Of a stretch of 64,000 nucleotides of DNA, positions 25,651 through 40,697 are shown in pieces. Every line of letters starts with the position of its first letter. The first letter of the stretch is position 1. This DNA comes from Trichinella spiralis (Eukaryota; Nematoda; Enoplea; Trichinellida; Trichinellidae): contig CM012953.1 in assembly GCA_000181795.3 (NCBI GenBank), positions 1,546,136-1,610,135 on the forward strand. The letters run 5' to 3'. The notes under the pieces were generated by a model. That model searched no databases. It saw nothing but the letters and a program-made list of their open reading frames with translations, and was not told where the DNA came from. Position numbers and translations under genes: made by a program.

Positions 25651-26460
25651 AAAAAATTCCACAATTACATCCACAATCATTCTTTTCTTCGCTGTTCACT
25701 TGTTTGGCTCGAAGAAAGCTTTCTGTCGGCGTTCTGTTTGGTTTTGTTCGTCATGGCTAATTTCTGTGAACTACGTTTTGTGACAAACTGTTGCTGTAGT
25801 ATGTCTCTGGTGTATGAAGGCAGGGCGTATAAATTAAAATATACCGGTAAACGGAGGAAGGTTTGGGAGTGTTCAGAAGTATGTGCGGAATGTATTGAAT
25901 GTGTTCCGTGTCATTAACAATTTGTTTGTTTCCGTATAGGACAAGAAGGGGTGCAAAACTTCTTTTAAAATTTTAATAATTAATTTTTTACTAAAACTAA
26001 TATAATTTAATTGTATTACAAAAAACATTGATTACTAAAAGCTGTCAAATTAAAAAATAAATATTTATTACACGAATAAAAGAACAACTGCATTTGACAA
26101 ACCTGACATCAAATATACCAGTGTTACGTAATCGATTGTTACGTATTCAAAACATTTGTACCAATGAAATAAAAAATAGTGCAACTAATCAAAACAGAAT
26201 AATTTGAACCAATAAAAAGTTTGATAAGAGAACCAATATCATGGCGCCATAAATATGCAATGAGATTCTACGCCATTATTATCCAATGGAAAAGCGATTT
26301 TTTAACAACCAATTGGAAAGCGCAAGCAAGAATTCCTTTGGTTTGGACCATCCCTTTGTAAGCACATTGATTTGAATTGACTATTGAAAATGTGAATTAA
26401 TAAAACATGAAACTTGTTTTTAAACGATTAATAAAATGTTTTCAAATAAGACAATGATGA
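25651..26460. other. Spacer with CCAAT cluster
   Basis: No gene recognised. Five plus-strand CCAAT pentamers lie at 26161, 26209, 26232, 26283 and 26309. The last 100 bases before the gene at 26461 are related to the 3' flank of the paralogue at 62456. Confidence 0.5.
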
Positions 26461-27264
26461 TTAGGTATAATGATGACTGGATATAACAGATTTATGTCCA
26501 GATTTAATCTTTTTCTTCTTTTTCTTTTTGTTTTTCTGATGATTTTTGGAATGAATTTTCTTGTTAACGTTATGATCAGGGTCCTCGATGTCAGTAAAGA
26601 TGTAAAATTTTAGAGATCTCTCAACTTTGGCATGAGCGGAATAGAGGGAAATTTTTGACGAACTGCAAACACTGTTACTACTGGCCTGGTTTGATGGGAA
26701 ATATTCATCGTTCGATAGACTGAGCACATCAGATTTGGTCGCCGATTGAATATATGATTCTGGATAGAAGTGTCGTAAAATTTGAGAACATCTTTCACAG
26801 TAATTTACAAGCGTGCAATCCGAAATGATGCTTGAACTGCAGGATCTATCAAATTCAGAAGACGACCCTTGATCACTTGAAATGGATCTACTTCGTTTTG
26901 TTTTTGGGAATCTTCTTCCCATAATATCTTTTGAAGAACGACATGCATCACGAATGTCTGTATAAAAGTGTCCTGAATGTGAGCGTTGTCGATTTGCATG
27001 ATATCTGTGCCTTGCTGCAGAGCTTCGTCTTCTTCCTCTTCTGCTTTTTCTATTTTCCCGTGACCATGATTCAGAGCGACTTTTTCTAGAATAACTTCTA
27101 GAACGGGAACGGTGTCGATTTACGTGAGATGTATTGCGTGTTATGAGTATTTTTCCCTTTTCAATTCTTTGATTTCTTGATGGACGCCATGCATTATTTC
27201 TGCATCTAGAATAATTTCGAGAACGTGATCGCGATTGAGAGGGAACACGATAACGTTTTGTCAT
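26461..27264 (-). CDS. RS-repeat protein with YCxxC motif, family member A
   Basis: Single-exon frame of 267 residues; I do not recognise the family. The N-terminal half holds degenerate arginine/serine modules (NRHRSRSRSYSRK near residues 50-61). A short conserved segment NYCERCSQILRHFY follows (Cys156, Cys159), then a Ser-rich linker and a Lys-rich tail. The paralogue at 62456 shares the segment FYIFTDIEDPDHNV before the tail. The start is supported by CTTCAAGCATG, shared with both paralogues (TCAAGCATG). RS domains usually bind RNA-processing partners in the nucleus, and the Lys/Arg stretches would serve as nuclear signals; function beyond that is inference. It has the fewest and most diverged RS modules of the three and no upstream GTTTAAAC cluster, so it may be the most relaxed member. 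Confidence 0.8.
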   Translation of the reverse strand: MTKRYRVPSQSRSRSRNYSRCRNNAWRPSRNQRIEKGKILITRNTSHVNRHRSRSRSYSRKSRSESWSRENRKSRRGRRRSSAARHRYHANRQRSHSGHFYTDIRDACRSSKDIMGRRFPKTKRSRSISSDQGSSSEFDRSCSSSIISDCTLVNYCERCSQILRHFYPESYIQSATKSDVLSLSNDEYFPSNQASSNSVCSSSKISLYSAHAKVERSLKFYIFTDIEDPDHNVNKKIHSKNHQKNKKKKKKKIKSGHKSVISSHHYT

Positions 27265-27969
27265 GCTTGAAGCTGATCACCTGAAAGAAGAAATAGCATT
27301 TGCTTTTTGTTATTTATTGTGTACATGTTTAAAAGTTTTAACACGACTAAACAAACAAGCAACTTTAAAATATTAAAATAATTAGACTCAAAGAAAAGTT
27401 TAAAGGAATGTTTACAATTTTCAGATTTTCTTATTGATTTGTGAACATGAAAAGTTATCGGTTGTCAAGCTTATTACTTGTTATAACAGTCAAATGTGCA
27501 AATAATATTTTTACTGACGATGAAAAACTTGTTCACAGGCTGATGGACAGTACATTATATAAATTAATTCTTGTGATGATTGAATTTACACTATCTTATC
27601 AATGGTTTGAGACGTTCAGTTTTACATTTTGATTCTTATTTATGATCTGAACATGAAATTTAGCATCTGTAAGTGCAAATATTTTTGGAAATAAAATTCT
27701 TAATTTTTATTTATGAACATTTTTAGATAATTTCAATTATGAATCTGTTATTTTTTGAATTTATGTGGATGAAACTGTTATGAACAGTTTTACCGTCAGC
27801 ATTGTTATGTAATTTTTAAAATATAATTTCATACAAAATTATCATGTTTTAGCCAACAACGGCATTTAATTACATTATTTTAAAAAGTAAACTACTTCTG
27901 TTATTATTACTATGATAATATTTCATAATTGCATGTGTATATTCTTCCTATGATCCTCAAATTGACTTT
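27265..27969. other. Spacer upstream of RS gene A
   Basis: AT-rich. The short frame at 27441-27632 is not recognised. No promoter motif like those of the other two family members is seen. Confidence 0.5.
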
Positions 27970-29670
27970 CCTACTTTTGTCTTCTGGGTCAATTTGACCC
28001 AGAGGTGATGCACAGCCAGCTTATTTCATGACGTACTGCAACTAGGTATTCGTGCGTTTTATTTTGCAAGCTGCTGATAAATATTCTAATATGTAGAGTT
28101 TATTATTTTTTGATAAGACGGAATATGGATGAACTCTGACACACTTAAATATCTCCTGCACATGAATTACAATATGATTGTGTATGATGCTTACAAACAT
28201 ATTTTTGGCATTTTTGACAGCGTACGCTTGTTTTCTTGTCACTTTAAATACAGTTTACATCGGGCTCTTTTTACCACTTCTGTCCGTATCAGTGCTGGTG
28301 CTTGTAGATGGCTCCTCAGCTTCTTGTCGCAACCTTTCAACTGCCGTTTTTGCTGTTGCTGTTCTGGGTAGTGTTTCGCGTCTCACATTTCTGGTTGCAC
28401 TAGAGCCGTGCAGAGTTTCTCAAGGAATACTCGTCGTGTATGCAACCGTCCTGCATTCCATGTTGGGTGTATATCTGTCCAAAGAACGTAGGCGTTGTAT
28501 GCCAATACCTCTATCATTTTGTACAATATTACCAATGGCCATTGAGCTGTCATTCTTTGACAAGAATACGCTGATATCATTTATCCAAGTTATCCACGCC
28601 ACCTTTAGTATTATTGTAGTGTACAATAAAATCAGGCTTGTTGCCTTTTCCATCGCTATCCCTGCTATCATTGTGCATCATACTGAGAGCCAAAACATTT
28701 TTATTTTTCTTGGGGATGTATGTCCATGATGGTGCAGTCCTCAGAATATGCAAATTTGGCAGTTTACTGCTTTGCCTTCATCTACTGAATTATCTGTCTC
28801 TGAAACCACATTGCCAATATCTGTGTCCTTACTTTCAGATAAGACCATAGTTTCATCACTTATAGGTTGCCTGTAGCCCATATTTGTAAAAACTCTTGCC
28901 AGCTAAACAGTATGCACTTTTCAGATGAAATGTAACTAACAAGTAATTAACTGAAACTTATGAAAATGGTTTAGATTGAGGGTGCTTCTTTTCCAACTAG
29001 TCACTAAGGAAATGTTTCACTGAATTACTTGTTTTTGACAAAAACAAGATTGAGAAAAGCCTAAGCTATAGATGATCCTATCCCCGACAGCCTTGACTAC
29101 CTGTCTTTAAAATAACAATCATAAGTACATATGTCCATAAAGTGTGTATAGAATAAGACACCACACAATGGACAACTGTTTTTTTACTCAGTATACTGAC
29201 AGTCGGAGGGGAACTGTTGTATACTGACCAATTCAACAGCTCTTTTTGTTCAGCTAACGTCATATCTATATCTCATCCACTACCAACAAACATCAGGACA
29301 ACGCATGCACATAATACTACAACTAAATAATAATAATAAATAGCTAGAAATTGCATAATGAAATCCATCCACCTTTTGTCACATAGACTATAGAACCTTA
29401 AAAGTGATCGATGTTGCATTGGCTTCATTATTGATAACTCAGCAGCAGAAAATCTATCGTTGGGTCAAATTTACCCAGAGGACAATGGATGTATGTGAAG
29501 TGCATACAGCAGTTACTATAAATGATAGACGCGTACAAAATTCAGTGTATGCAGATAAGGTGAAATGAGTAAAAGTTTAAAAAAATTCAACATCAGCAGT
29601 CAGTAATTTTGGTACTAATTTTTATGTTGAATATCAAAATGGATAATTTGACCCTAAAGACAACAGGAGG
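27970..29670 (-). mobile_element. Decayed piggyBac DNA transposon
   Basis: Terminal inverted repeats: CCTACTTTTGTCTTCTGGGT on the left, and a right end that on the other strand reads CCTCCTGTTGTCTTTAGGGT. Both run into GGGTCAA palindromes (27985-27999, and a sub-terminal copy near 29464-29479) typical of piggyBac. Minus-strand frames give family signatures: NTKGGVDNLDK (about 28590-28620), AQWPLVILYKMIEVLAYNAY (about 28490-28550) and a Cys/His-rich C-terminal end (about 28060-28240). Several frame changes separate them and the N-terminal catalytic part is not readable, so the transposase is dead. The TTAA target site is not preserved at either end, pointing to an old copy. Confidence 0.82.
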
Positions 29671-30280
29671 AATATTCGTGCATGCCATGATCTGTGGAAT
29701 TTTTCCAAATTAACTTCTAAATAAACTGGTCTATTTTTTATAAAAGTTTCTTGTCCATTTTACCGGACATAAAGGACGTGAGCTTTCTCTTTGTGAGCAC
29801 TTTTAAATAAACTGCTGTAGCAAACTATGAAGGAAAACTGATAAAGCCTTAAGCATTAGTTGAATCTTTTTGTAAGTCAGTGAATGAAGGCGTGTGAATG
29901 AGTAGGTAGATGTGCGTAAACTGGTCTATAGTCTGCATCTGTTCCTATACTGATGTTGTTTATACTGATTCTTCCTTTTTTGAATATATATATATATTGA
30001 AAGGAACTGATGAGCAAAGGAAATTAATTTGCTTGCGCATACATAGTCCAGAAATATGCATGCAGTTCTGCGCAGGCATTCCATTAATACGGCCGTAAAT
30101 GTTCAGATTAATAATAATTATTATTTTCGTGATGGAGAGAACATTGCCTGTTGTTACGAGGCATTTTTCAAATAAAACTCTGATGGACAATAAGTCGATA
30201 TTGGCAGAACTCTGTAATCTATTTACTTTCATAATAAGTGCAATTTATTTATTTATGTAGATGTTTATAATAAAGTATAT
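29671..30280. other. Spacer between transposon remnants
   Basis: AT-rich with a short TA tract near 29986-29997. No gene or clear element end is seen. Confidence 0.5.
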
Positions 30281-30526
30281 ATGGAATCAAAGAAGAGCAA
30301 AAGTGCCTTGGCACCAAAGGAAGCCATAGCTGGTAAGCGCTACAAGATTGGCACTTCAGATTTGATCTGGCTGCCGCAGATACTTACAAGCTCATCTGAT
30401 ATGGAACGCTGGTTTGGCTACATGGAAATGTACTTCTGGGCCGCACAAAATCCTATTGATCATAGAGCTGCTTTGGTGCAAGTACCACACACATTCAAAC
30501 ATGTGAGTTATCTTATAACGCTGTAA
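30281..30526 (+). mobile_element. Gag-like fossil, probably gypsy-type retroelement
   Basis: A short open frame with DMERWFGYMEMYFWAAQN resembles the N-terminal part of Gag-like proteins of Ty3/gypsy elements (a Trp-Phe motif in a helical domain). It stands 2.2 kb before a pol-like remnant on the same strand, so both may derive from one broken element. No flanking LTR pair was found. Confidence 0.4.
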
Positions 30527-32720
30527 ATTGATGAGACAGATGACTGTGTTTAGTTGAAGACAACCTATTCGAAATGTTCTGTGTGAATACCTCTAAAAAG
30601 CACTTTAATTAAGAATTTTGTAATCGAAGGCAATGAAAAAGCGAAGATTGTCGAAATGCGCTGTTCGATGTTTTTGAAGGTATTTCTTTGTTGGAACGTT
30701 TGAATTTGAGAAAGGTTCAACACCTCACATGAGCTTGACTTGCATACCACACACACAAGTACCTAGAAACCTGGACTTAACAGCTTATTTGCTGTATTTT
30801 ATCAAGAAAGGAAGAGGTGACAACCTTTTCATCTAGCAAGAATTGCTTGTGAATAAAGCCAGGGAAATCGCTATGAAATTTGCAGAAAGAGATTAATCTT
30901 ACACGACGTTTCAGCCTACTGATGGATAGGTATCAAGTTTCTTGAGGCGCTCTTGTGTGTTTGCACGGAAATGAAAGAAGCGCAGATTTGGACAGTGGCA
31001 TCGAATGGCGGCGTTGCGTGTAGCCTCAGATAACTCACTAATTCACGCTTGATCACATCTTCATTATGAATGAAACGGGACTGTTCTATAAAACTGAACG
31101 CAAACACTAGGTTCATTCTAGTTGCCCCTATATTATAATTATCATACTGCTTTCTTTGGAAGATTTGTTCTTCCTGATGATGATGATAATACAAGAAAGG
31201 AAGCAGATAGTCTAAAGACTGATTTACCATTACTATATGCAGCAATATTAGTGGCACTTTTAAAATTCCTTTGTTGGTGATCGGGAAAAGTAAGGGACCA
31301 CGAAGCTATCCCAAAATATCTATGAAATCAGAATGTTTTATTTGGAGTCAAACAAGTCTGCATGCAACAAGACAATTTTAATCGCCGTATATTGAAATCT
31401 AAAATGTCCAAGGATCCAGAACCGATTCTGTACACTATTGGCTCAACTTCTTTAATCATTGCAAGCTTTGACTTCGAAGGCCTCTATAAAGCTAAACAAA
31501 ACTTGTTTCAAGCTGCTGACCTTACAGTATTGTCTCTTCATGCTCAATACTCAAAAAAGTTTAGAGACAAAATGAAAATAGTTTACCTAAAAGAGGCAGC
31601 ATACTAGTGTTGTATATGCAGCCTGAAAAAAAGGCTGTGAATCTGTCGAGGTGAAGTAAATGCAGATGAATATACATATAAAAGATTTTGGTAATTGATG
31701 AATTTTTGTTTTATAAATATCCTGCGCATGTAGCAGTTTTAACATTATGGAAACCTCTAAATGAGGAAGATCTAGGAATATGAAGATCAGAAGACCTACT
31801 GACAATGACATCTATAGTTGTGTTGCAATACACAATACACAGATGGAAAATTAGATTTCATGAAATGATGCAATGAAACTGAAAATATCAGTAAAATAAA
31901 AAAAATTTATAGCATCTTAAAAGATAATTGCCATCTATTCGAAACTCGAACAGATATTACTACCAAAAAATTTCAAAAAGCTATCAGTTGTCATTTTTTG
32001 GAATAATAAAGAGTTGTAAGATTTCTTGCTTGCGTGACACCGTTTGCCGTCAGATATTTTTCAGGACGCCTAAATAAACTAAAGTGTCTCTATAAATTAT
32101 ATATATTTTTAGTAGGTTGCAAAGTAAACGTGTTTACTGTGATACTTTTTCTTTTGTTTAATTTTCTCATATTGTGCGTATTTATGTGTTTGATAATAAA
32201 TAGCAGAGGACACTATACTTGTGTATGTTAACTGAATTCTGCAGTCAAGCTTATCAGCATAAGCAACAGTTTAATGGGTAATTATACGGAAAATATAAAT
32301 GCAAAAAAGCAAAATAATGGCAAAATAAGAAAAAGACAAATACATAAAGATAAAAAAAATCAACAAACACAATAAAAGTATAAAAAACAAAAGGACTTGT
32401 TCAGTTAATAGCACCATAATTTCTTAAAAATTACTATTTACATGTATATAATAATACCACATATTATACATATGAAGAACAAACAAGATAATTTGAATAA
32501 AGCGCCGCTCCAGTTGATATGAAAGCCCTGACTGAGCTCGCGAGACCTAAGCTAATTACTGGTTTCATTGGCTTTTGGCCTTTGCGTTTACACAAATAAA
32601 ATGTATTCGTTGTCTGTTTATAATATTATAATGCAGTAGGAAAAGCATATACGCATATATATGTATTGTATGCAGCCATATAATATATATATGCTTGTAC
32701 GTACGTATGTGTGTATGTAT
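30527..32720. other. Unassigned sequence inside the putative retroelement region
   Basis: Short unrelated frames, including 31362-31607 (plus). No reverse transcriptase signature could be recognised. It may contain degraded element sequence or later insertions. Short TA/TATG-rich tracts occur near 32650-32720. Confidence 0.4.
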
Positions 32721-33300
32721 GATTTCGAAGTGATTCACCGACCTGGACAGAAACATCGGAATGCTGATGCGGTTTCATGGCGCACCTGTAAGCAATGCAG
32801 CACAGACCATGTGGTTACTATGGCCTTAGATTCTACTAGCTTTGTCAAACAATGGCAGAAAACCGACCCATAACTCCCGCAGGTCAGATTATGAATTGAT
32901 TATAGTGAAGGATTGGCCATTAGAAGCTCCAGAGAGCAGTCACATGATAAAAAGTCCTCGGGCCCAGCGGGACCAGATAACCGTGAACTGAAGGATCCTA
33001 TGGGAGATACTGGACACTGGCGAGAGAAGGTTGCTGCAACTTATTCCCTGTGAGAAAATCGCGGAGATTCTGAGAGCCATCCACAAACACCAGAAAGAAG
33101 TCCTCCTGGGCTTGGCGAAAGCCTTGGTAAAAGTGTATCAGCGATTTTACTAGCCTGAACTGCGGGAAAATGTAAAAGATTGGTGTTGGGTGTGTTAGAG
33201 AACTAACGGCCGTCGAGGCAAGACTCAATGGCGTGGAATTTGCAGAACCGGCAGACCAGGATGGCTCGTTACACCAGAAAAATTCTGAAACGTAGCTATT
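32721..33300 (+). mobile_element. Gypsy-type pol fossil (RNase H end and integrase start)
   Basis: Plus-strand remnants of a Ty3/gypsy polyprotein. FEVIHRPGQKHRNADA is the classic end of the gypsy RNase H/connection region. Downstream, pieces resemble the zinc-binding start of integrase (about 33030-33200). GC content is higher than the surroundings. The element is clearly broken, with several breaks, and lacks recognisable LTRs here; an old insertion. Confidence 0.78.
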
Positions 33301-34609
33301 GATTCTGTTTCAGAACATCGACTCAGTTGTCATTTTTGAATCAGAGTAAAGTGAAGTAAAGCGAAGAACAAGAACAAAGTGGAAGAGCCAAATGGTGGCA
33401 ACAGTCCTCGCCAGACGGTGACGCTCGCTTTGTGAGAGATACGGCTGCAGAAGGGCCGGAACCGCGTACTTTATTGCCTTCTCACGCACTATCGTTTCAC
33501 GTAAATTACAGTTGAAAGCACTTTTGCACTTGATTGCTATAATGGGGTTACGGTGGAGAATGGATGACTGGAATTGGTGGCGGTACGCTGGTTAGTCGGT
33601 CGCGATGTGGTTCAGTGCATTGATTGTTGTTCTCTTGTTATATTAAGGCGTTCTATCTTGCTCAGTTGTTAGTTCTTGTATTTATTCGATGTCAGCAAAA
33701 TAAACGCGAGCGTGGACAAAAGGTTATTGCAAGCGCGAAGAAAGTCGCGTTTACTCTGAAACTCAGGCTGATCCATCATCCACGGCAGACGGTTCGTTAC
33801 ATGGTCAAGCATCAACGAGAATCGAGCTCTTGCATGCTTTTTAGTGTTGTAAAGTTGATCAATAAATCCCTATCCAGAACATTTTGTTTTTCCTGGTCGG
33901 TATTTCTAGAACTTGAGTCGCCGCTAACGTCCATGCCTACAGGCCACTGCCTGAGCATCAGAGGTTGTTCGCAAGAATTGTCAGAGCAGATTCTTTAAAC
34001 ATCAGTTTACTATAGCATTTAAATGAATGTTGCAGCATAAATTAAGTCCAGTCTACATTTGCAATAATTTTGTCTACAATACAAATTATAGTAGGCAATC
34101 TCCTCAATGATTACTCAATGGTCCAGTGGATTGCGTGCAAGCTCTTGCACATCTTTAACATGTCAAGTATATTTTAAAAAGCTGTTTTTTTGAAACAATA
34201 AAATCATATTTTATGAACATGTTGTAATATAATAATATTTAATGCTTATTAGCATTTTATTAGATGGAAAATTACAAAAATTTCAAATGCTGTAATTAAT
34301 TAAAAGTAAGATTTAAAATTAAAATGTTTCATAAAATAAACCTTAATTTTTTATTTAAACATTTTAATAATTGCTTGTGTGTGCATATTCAAATTTGAAA
34401 TTTCTGTTGTTGCTTTTGTAGAAAAATGTTACTTGAAAATCCCCATAATTACTGTATGCTGAAAAGTATTTTTATGAGAAAAAATCCCACCTATTTCGGA
34501 GATATTTCATTGTCAATTTTTTTTGTAAGTTAACCTTATATGTTTTCAGTTGATAACTAAGCGATTAGATGGGGGACAATTATAGCTGACACTTTACTGA
34601 AAGCGTACA
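33301..34609. other. Spacer upstream of ddx42
   Basis: The left part (33301-33990) is less AT-rich and may still be retroelement-derived; its frame at 33624-33998 is not recognised. From about 34000 the sequence is AT-rich. A TATGTTTTCAG acceptor at 34549, 60 bases before the ddx42 ATG, is a candidate trans-splice or 5'-UTR splice site. Confidence 0.5.
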
Positions 34610-37895
<3,286 letters not shown>

Positions 37896-40697
37896 CTAAT
37901 GTGTTATCATTCACTTCCGCTTTTTCTTCTGACTTCTTGCTGCTTTATCTATGCAGCAATGTTTGTTCAGTTGTTGAATAACGGTCCACTGCACAAACTG
38001 GTCGTTCTCTCTCTCTCTTTCTCTTTCTTTTGGCTGCATATTTATGTATATAATTGGTGCAGTGTTACTCCAAGCTTATTTGTTTTACATCCGTGAAACT
38101 CGCTGTATATTCACTTCATCCCTTTCTTCCCTCTCTCCTCTCTCCTCTCTTTGTCTGTGTTCAAACGTTCTGTATGCTGCTCGTTTTCTTTTATAGGTAA
38201 ATAATTGAAACAAAAAACTTTTTTTTTCTTAATTTCAGTTTTTAATTTTTTTTAATCTCGATTCTATTTGTGGTAATATTTTTGAACATTGCACGTGCAT
38301 GCATGTACGCGTTATGTTGTTTATTGAAAAAGTTGTGCAAATTCGATACAGCGTTGTCTCTCTTGTACACAAGCATTGAATATCTTTTTCTTTTCATACT
38401 GTTGTTGTAACGTCGTATTGTTGCTGAGAATAGATACTGTATTTGGATTAGGTAAATTAATTTGTTGTATTTTTGATATATATATATATATTCAATTGTC
38501 ATGGTAGCGGCCGCGAGTTATACGAGCAAGTTGAATGATGTGATTGTTGAAACAAAATTTCCAAATAGACCGCATCTTCTGAAAATAAATTTAGAAACTG
38601 TTTTGTGAAAGTACTAAACAAATGATGAACATAAGTATTGATGATAAACGCTTATGCCAAAGGTATCTGCTTCCTCTTTTATTTTGATTCTAATAATATA
38701 TCTATCGATCGGTGGAACGGAAATTGACTCTGTGACCGTACAGTAGCACATGAAATTTATGTTTTGAGCTTATTATTATAATTTTTTAAGCTTTTTTGAA
38801 TTTTCAAGTTGAATTAGCGAAAACAAGTTGGTTTTTTTCTCGCAACAAAATTATGCCAACGAAAAGCACTACATTTGTTGTTTTAGTTCTACTTGTCATC
38901 AGTAGTGTTGTCATTTTGACAATTTAAGTCGTTTTTAAATTGTTTGAAAATTCAAAAAATATATAAATCAAAAATTGACGAAAATTAATTAGCTTTCATA
39001 TTTATTGAAATTTTTTTTTGTTGATCATAAGCAGCATTGCAGTGAAATTGTGAAATGTGCTTCAAGCAACGCGCAATTGAAGAAGACAACAAACATCTAG
39101 TGCAACATTTTCGCAGTTGCAATTTTCAAAAATATGCAATTTTCTTTTATCTTGCCCAAACTTTTTTTACTCGGCATTGTTTAATTTTTGTATCACTTTA
39201 AAACTGGTTAATTTTTTTATGTGACAGTTTCTTTTTGAAAATTTAAATTCAATTTTGATTGTAATTATTAGCAGAAAAGAATTATCATTTTTCTCGATAT
39301 TTGACTTAATAATATTTGTATATATATATTTATTTACATGCTTGAGCAGTTTGTTTCTGAATATTTCAAAAATAATTTCAAAATTACAGTAAAATGAGTT
39401 TCGGCACTTATCGATTACTTATTCATCTCTACGATTATACTTGTTAGTACATTACTATTTAGTTTCAGTTTTTCTAATATTCATCTCTAAAAGTTTTCGA
39501 GTAATTTCTAATAAAATGTTCAAAAAATGAAAGCTAGATAAAATTAATCATTTTTCAAATAATCTATAATCTTATTTTTAAAGAAAATTAAAATATTGTA
39601 CTCTGATTTGAAAATAAAATTATATCATGCAATACAATTATGTGTTGTTGCATGAGATGATAATTTATTTTAAAAAATTATTTTCATCACGAAATATTAA
39701 TTTTTGATATTATGAAGATGATTAATTGCCAATAATTTTGACTTTTATTTCATTGAAATTAAAATATATTATAAAAAGCGATTTGCAGTTTTTTAGCCAT
39801 AATTAAATATGAAAAGTTTATTTATTATTTTCAAAAATTTTTTACGTCTGAACTATTTCATTTTGTCATTTGTCTAATTTTCAATTCAATGTATAAATAA
39901 TATTTTTATTTTCACTTTTCCAAATTAGTTAAAACTGTGTCTTTTGAAAATTTAATTTAACCATGCTGAGATGTTCTGCGTGATGTGTCACATTTCGTAA
40001 TTATAAATCGTGTGGTATTTCTTTTGTACAGTTGTGAAATCATCAGAATTTACTATTATTGTTTCAATAGAAAAAATTTAATAAAAAAAAATTTTTAATT
40101 TATTTCTGATTTTCATTTTCAAAAAAAGTAGTAGAATAGTTTCGTGTAATTTTGACATTCAATTATAGAAATGCTCTTTTTTTAATATGCCTTTTTTATT
40201 TTATAAATTTATATATTATATTTCAAATGCATTATATACCGGTTGAGTAAAATTTTATTGCCCGCTTAAATTTAATAAGTTTAATGTGCTTGGAAATAGA
40301 AAAGAAATTAATTATGTCGCTGATGTTGGATTTTTGAATAAAGTGTTGCTGTTGTTTTGCTACTTTTGCTAATGTCACTACTTTGGTGGTCATTGATAGG
40401 CAGTGTTGACCGTTCTCGAGTTCAATTCACACCTCAGTCAAGGCGGGCGAAAAATGCCACTCTAATTGTTGTCTCACGAAAGCGGTGCTGTTGACACTAG
40501 GGCGACATCTACACTAGAACAGACATGGCTCGATTTCATGACGACCAATCAACGTTCGGCTACCGTAAGCGGTGAACATTTCCGGCAAGGCGCTGCTCTT
40601 TTCTGCCCATTAAGCGGCTCATATCGACTCAAAGCAAACGCAAACGTCTCTTAATAATATCACATTTTTCGAAACTGATCACTGTAAAACTCTATCC
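37896..40697. other. Spacer between ddx42 and netrin
   Basis: T-rich 3' flank of ddx42 with CT-rich tracts (about 38008-38030 and 38120-38150), then very AT-rich DNA. The last 300 bases before the netrin ATG are more balanced and probably hold its promoter and 5' UTR. No other gene is seen. Confidence 0.55.

Noticed and set aside
28178-28729. A 183-codon hydrophobic plus-strand frame
   Set aside because: The minus strand here reads as piggyBac transposase signatures; the plus frame is its shadow.
38470-38500. TA-rich tract and other short simple repeats as CRISPR or satellite
   Set aside because: Short low-complexity runs without unit-and-spacer structure.
40405-40450. A tRNA-like GTTCAATTC T-loop word
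   Set aside because: No matching A box or cloverleaf arms could be formed.
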